This document shows, in pieces, positions 4,809 through 7,305 of a stretch of 7,305 nt of DNA. Numbering within the stretch: position 1 is the stretch's first letter; every line of letters begins with the position of its first letter. The position numbers and the translations under genes were made by a program. The DNA is from Syntrophomonadaceae bacterium. Its GTDB lineage: Bacteria > Bacillota > Dethiobacteria > DTU022 > UBA8154. The notes below the pieces were generated by a model. That model made no database searches. It was not told the DNA's origin and saw nothing but the letters and a program-made list of their open reading frames with translations. The DNA is taken from assembly GCA_003561325.1 (NCBI GenBank), contig PWWY01000133.1:1-7305 (forward strand). The letters are read 5' to 3'.

Positions 4809-6044
4809 TCAACTGAGGACCGGTTTTCGGAAAAAAACCTGGTTGGCCATTTCCAGCGAATCAAGATAGAACTCTTTAACCTCTTTTTCGTCCAGCTCCA
4901 GCCTGGCAGCCCGGCGGGAAAGCTCATCCCAATCCCCTTTCTCAAAAGCCACCACCAGGCCGTAGACATCTCCCAGCCTGTTGGTATCTCCCAGCAGGGC
5001 CTCCTTGATATCGTCGGCCAAGGGCAGCTCGACCAGGATGTCAGGAAGGGGCTTGTCCAGGAAAGCATCTATGAGGGAAAACATTCCCATCAGGAAAAGG
5101 TCGGGGCTGCGGCTTTTCAGGCCGACCCTGGGAGCAACCAGCTCGCAAAACTTGGCCCGGCATAATGCAGCGACGATAAGCTCGTCGGGCTTGTTTTCAC
5201 CGATATTTCGAAGGGCTATCAAGGAAAGCCATTTGCTGATTTCTTTCTGCCCCAGCAGGACCAGAGCCTGCTTGATGGAACGTATTTCACTCCTGAACCC
5301 GAAGGCCAGCGAGTTAATAAACTTAAGCAGCTTGTAGGACAGGGATACATCCCTTTTTATAAGGTCTTCCAGCTTGTCGAAGTTCACTTCCTCTTTGTTT
5401 ATCTCCTGCAAGATCTGCATGTAGGTAAGCTTGAAGCTGGGTATGTCCCTGGTGGAAACCAGGTGAGGCTTGCTGAAAAAATAGCCCTGGAAGTAGCTGT
5501 ATCCGAGCTCAACGGCTTCGGTAAATTCCTCCCTGGTCTCCACCCGGTCGGCCAAAAATTTGACCCTGTTTCGCCCCGATTTGTTAATCTTGTTGATAAT
5601 ACTCCGCCTGTCATAAAGCGAAGAGTTAAGAAAGTCCACCTTGACAAAGTCCACCAGCTCTAAGAGTGGCAGAAACCTGTGGTCGTAGCGAAAATCGTCA
5701 AGAGCCAGGAGATAACCCAGGTTCTTCAGCTTGCGGCAGGCGGCCATCATTTTGTCGTCCGGGTCGGCATCTTCTAGTATCTCCACGACGATGGAATCGT
5801 TGGGCAAAAGCATGGCCGTGTCGTTTTCGAGCAGGTTCCTGGTAAAGCTAATGAAGGCCTTTTTCCCGCGGGTCAAATTTTCCAGGCCGATCAGCAGGAA
5901 GCTGTTGGTGATCATCTCCGAGATGGCCCTGTCGCCGTCCAGGGTGGAGTAAAACTTGTTGGCCCCGGAGCGGTACAGGAGCTCGTAGGCGAAGACCTCC
6001 TGGTAGCAATCAAATATGGGCTGCCTGGCCACGTAAATATCCAT
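4809..6044 (-). CDS. EAL-HDOD signalling protein (YuxH-like)
   Basis: Cytoplasmic two-domain signalling protein of 411 residues, the usual size for the YuxH/COG3434 group. Residues 1-200 are an EAL domain: RQPIFD at 8-12 and E21 in YELLYR (in place of EALLR), E88 in VEILED, D116-D117 in ALDDFRYD, K135 in VKVDF, E169 in DRVETREEF and Q186 in FQGYFFSKP. The Asn expected in the second motif is missing (KAFISFTRN), so hydrolysis of cyclic-di-GMP is doubtful although binding is possible. Residues 200-400 are an HDOD domain: LIKRDVSLSYKLLKFINS at 228-245, and FLMGMFSLIDA where an HD phosphohydrolase would have its His-Asp pair. The ATG overlaps a GGGAGAGG ribosome site and lies 8 bp after the stop of the transglutaminase gene, so translation is probably coupled. 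Its place directly before cpaF suggests a role in controlling pilus assembly (inference). Confidence 0.93.
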   Translation of the reverse strand: MDIYVARQPIFDCYQEVFAYELLYRSGANKFYSTLDGDRAISEMITNSFLLIGLENLTRGKKAFISFTRNLLENDTAMLLPNDSIVVEILEDADPDDKMMAACRKLKNLGYLLALDDFRYDHRFLPLLELVDFVKVDFLNSSLYDRRSIINKINKSGRNRVKFLADRVETREEFTEAVELGYSYFQGYFFSKPHLVSTRDIPSFKLTYMQILQEINKEEVNFDKLEDLIKRDVSLSYKLLKFINSLAFGFRSEIRSIKQALVLLGQKEISKWLSLIALRNIGENKPDELIVAALCRAKFCELVAPRVGLKSRSPDLFLMGMFSLIDAFLDKPLPDILVELPLADDIKEALLGDTNRLGDVYGLVVAFEKGDWDELSRRAARLELDEKEVKEFYLDSLEMANQVFFRKPVLS

Positions 6045-6052
6045 GCCTCTCC

Positions 6053-7305
6053 CTACTTCCCGATTAATTGTTCATCCCAGGTAACGGCGAGCTGCCCTCC
6101 GCGGTAGCTGGCCCGCAGAGACTGATCCATGTAGTTCTGTGCCAGGTATGCAGCCTGGGGCAGGGAGGCAAAGTAAGCGCGTTCGCTTTCATAGATGTTC
6201 ATGGTCGGGTCTGCAGGTAGCCAGCCGAGGCCGGGGATGTAAAACTCAGCCCAGCTGTGGCGGTAGCCCCTTAAGGAATGCACTTCCCCGGGGGCGAGCT
6301 GCCAATCTTCACCGGTGCCCCGCGGGTCCGTGTAGCCGTTCACCTGCCGTGCCGGTATCCCGGAGGCGCGGCAGAGGGCCACGAACAGGGCGGCGTAGTC
6401 CTCGCAGACGCCTGTGCCGCTGCGCAGGGCCGCCAGGGCCCCGCCGTTGCGGTTGGCGGCATTGCGGTCGTAGCTCATGTGCTCGATGACGAAGTTAAAA
6501 AGCGCACGGGCCCTGTCGAGGGGGTCGTCCAGAGCGTAGGTCACCTTTTCGGCCCGGGCCTTGATCTCCGAGTGGTCGCTTTCAATGTTCTCAGCTGGCT
6601 GCAGGAATTCCTCGGTATGGGGCTGCGGCTCGGAGCGGCCGGGGTCAAAGTCAAGGTTGGCGCTGATGGGATAAACTTTTAGCTCGTAGGTCAGGGTTAC
6701 TGTTTCGCTGCCTCCGGGGGGCAGTGATGCTATTTCAAACAGGGCCCGGCGATTTAACATCTCCAGCTCTTTAATTTCGACGACCTCGTGGCTGTAGGAC
6801 TCCTCCAGGATTACCTGGTACGGGGAATCGAGCATGCCCAGCAGGGGCACGTCCAGGCGGATGCCTGTCGATTCGGTATTTCCGCTGTTGTCCACGCGCA
6901 GCTCTACCTGCAGTTTGCGGGTGCTGCCTTCCCCCAGGCTGTAAGGGGCTGCTGCCGCTGCCGGGGAAAGCACGCCTGCGCCGGCGGTGGCGCTGGCTCC
7001 GGCTCCGGCCAGCAGCAGGCCGCCGTCAGCGGGGGCTTCCAGGGGCGCCTGCGGGTCCTGCAGGGGGTCCAGGGGCTCGTCAGCGGGGCTCAGGGGCTCG
7101 TCAGCGGGGCTCAGGGGCTCCTGCGGGTCCAGGGACTCCTGCGGGTCCAGGGGCTCCTGATGGTCCTGCGGGAGGTGCTGGCCCTGCTCGGGGTCCAGGG
7201 GATCCTGCCCGGGGTCCAGGGGCTCATCGGCGGGGCTCAGGGGCTCCTGCTGATCCTGCAGGGGGTCCAGGGGCTCACCGGCGCTTTTCTCCAGCAGCGA
7301 GCCGG
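6053..7305 (-). CDS. transglutaminase-like protein with Pro/Leu/Asp/Glu repeat stalk (5' end outside window)
   Basis: The frame is open from the TAG at 6053-6055 to the right edge, so the N-terminus is missing. A GTG at 6971-6973 could start a 306-residue protein, but it has no ribosome site and the frame stays open for another 110 codons. Those codons encode seven or so EPLDPQ / EPLSPAD-type units, then a Gly/Ala-rich hydrophobic stretch (GGLLLAGAGASATAGAGVL). Numbering from the GTG, residues 18-107 look like a DUF11/CARDB-type beta domain (VDNSGNTES, LPPGGSETVTL). Residues 135-262 are a transglutaminase-like core with Cys190 in GTGVCEDYAALFVAL, His239 in YRHSWAEFYIPGLGW and Asp255 in PADPTMN. 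All three catalytic residues are present. Family members cross-link, cleave or amidate proteins, usually outside the membrane; the substrate here is unknown. A signal peptide may lie beyond the edge. The short gap to the EAL-HDOD gene supports one operon. Confidence 0.88.
   Translation of the reverse strand, partial: GSLLEKSAGEPLDPLQDQQEPLSPADEPLDPGQDPLDPEQGQHLPQDHQEPLDPQESLDPQEPLSPADEPLSPADEPLDPLQDPQAPLEAPADGGLLLAGAGASATAGAGVLSPAAAAAPYSLGEGSTRKLQVELRVDNSGNTESTGIRLDVPLLGMLDSPYQVILEESYSHEVVEIKELEMLNRRALFEIASLPPGGSETVTLTYELKVYPISANLDFDPGRSEPQPHTEEFLQPAENIESDHSEIKARAEKVTYALDDPLDRARALFNFVIEHMSYDRNAANRNGGALAALRSGTGVCEDYAALFVALCRASGIPARQVNGYTDPRGTGEDWQLAPGEVHSLRGYRHSWAEFYIPGLGWLPADPTMNIYESERAYFASLPQAAYLAQNYMDQSLRASYRGGQLAVTWDEQLIGK
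7046..7282 (-). repeat. in-frame tandem repeats of 18-21 bp
   Basis: Degenerate units around CAGGGGCTC recur through this tract. The unit CAGGGGCTCGTCAGCGGGGC plus T (21 bp) is exactly duplicated at 7070-7090 and 7091-7111, with a diverged copy near 7217-7237. Two 18-bp units with one mismatch lie at 7121-7138 and 7139-7156. All unit lengths are multiples of three and encode EPLSPAD or E(P/S)LDPQ, so copy-number change would keep the frame and only alter stalk length. Confidence 0.85.

Noticed and set aside
1..7305. CRISPR array, tRNA, rRNA or insertion sequence
   Set aside because: No regularly spaced repeats with unique spacers, no cloverleaf or rRNA segments, and no transposase frame are visible; the only tandem repeats are coding and in frame.

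Overview
The window carries a Tad/Flp (type IVc) pilus locus with every recognisable gene on the minus strand. Transcription therefore runs from the right edge towards position 1. The short two-domain proteins, the strong GGAGG-type ribosome sites, the Flp prepilins ending their leader in G|QGLTEY, and the YuxH-like EAL-HDOD protein suggest a Gram-positive Firmicute. The Peptococcaceae/Desulfotomaculum-Pelotomaculum group is my best guess, inferred by gene style only. By eye the G+C content falls along the transcription direction, from a GC-rich right end (transglutaminase gene and 3' half of cpaF) to a much more AT-rich left end (flp, tadV, tadE).

Layout in transcription order: (1) a transglutaminase-like protein, cut by the right edge, with a long in-frame Pro/Leu/Asp/Glu repeat tract, an Ig-like (DUF11/CARDB-type) domain and a Cys-His-Asp core; (2) 8 bp later, an EAL-HDOD (YuxH-type) signalling protein; (3) a 154-bp gap with competing hairpins; (4) an 898-residue CpaF/TadA ATPase whose second half is an acidic linker, two DUF11-like repeats and a C-terminal domain that reads as the RcpC/CpaB pilus-assembly domain; (5) a 243-bp gap with a terminator-like structure and a TATAAT box; (6) a first Flp pilin; (7) a 42-bp perfect palindrome; (8) a second Flp pilin of 59 residues; (9) a TadV/CpaA prepilin peptidase; (10) a TadE-like pseudopilin, for which I move the start to a TTG with a strong ribosome site; (11) the first eight codons of another gene at the left edge.

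How they may work together (family knowledge plus inference): CpaF powers pilus assembly, the prepilin peptidase trims the two Flp pilins and the TadE pseudopilin, and the EAL-HDOD protein could link assembly to cyclic-di-GMP or another signal. The transglutaminase-like protein may act on surface or pilus proteins. TadB/TadC platform proteins, TadZ/CpaE and a normal membrane-anchored CpaB are not in the window. The most unusual item is the CpaF-DUF11-DUF11-RcpC fusion, which places two normally extracytoplasmic kinds of domain on a cytoplasmic ATPase with no visible membrane segment. It also carries a C9 run in the codons between the two repeats.
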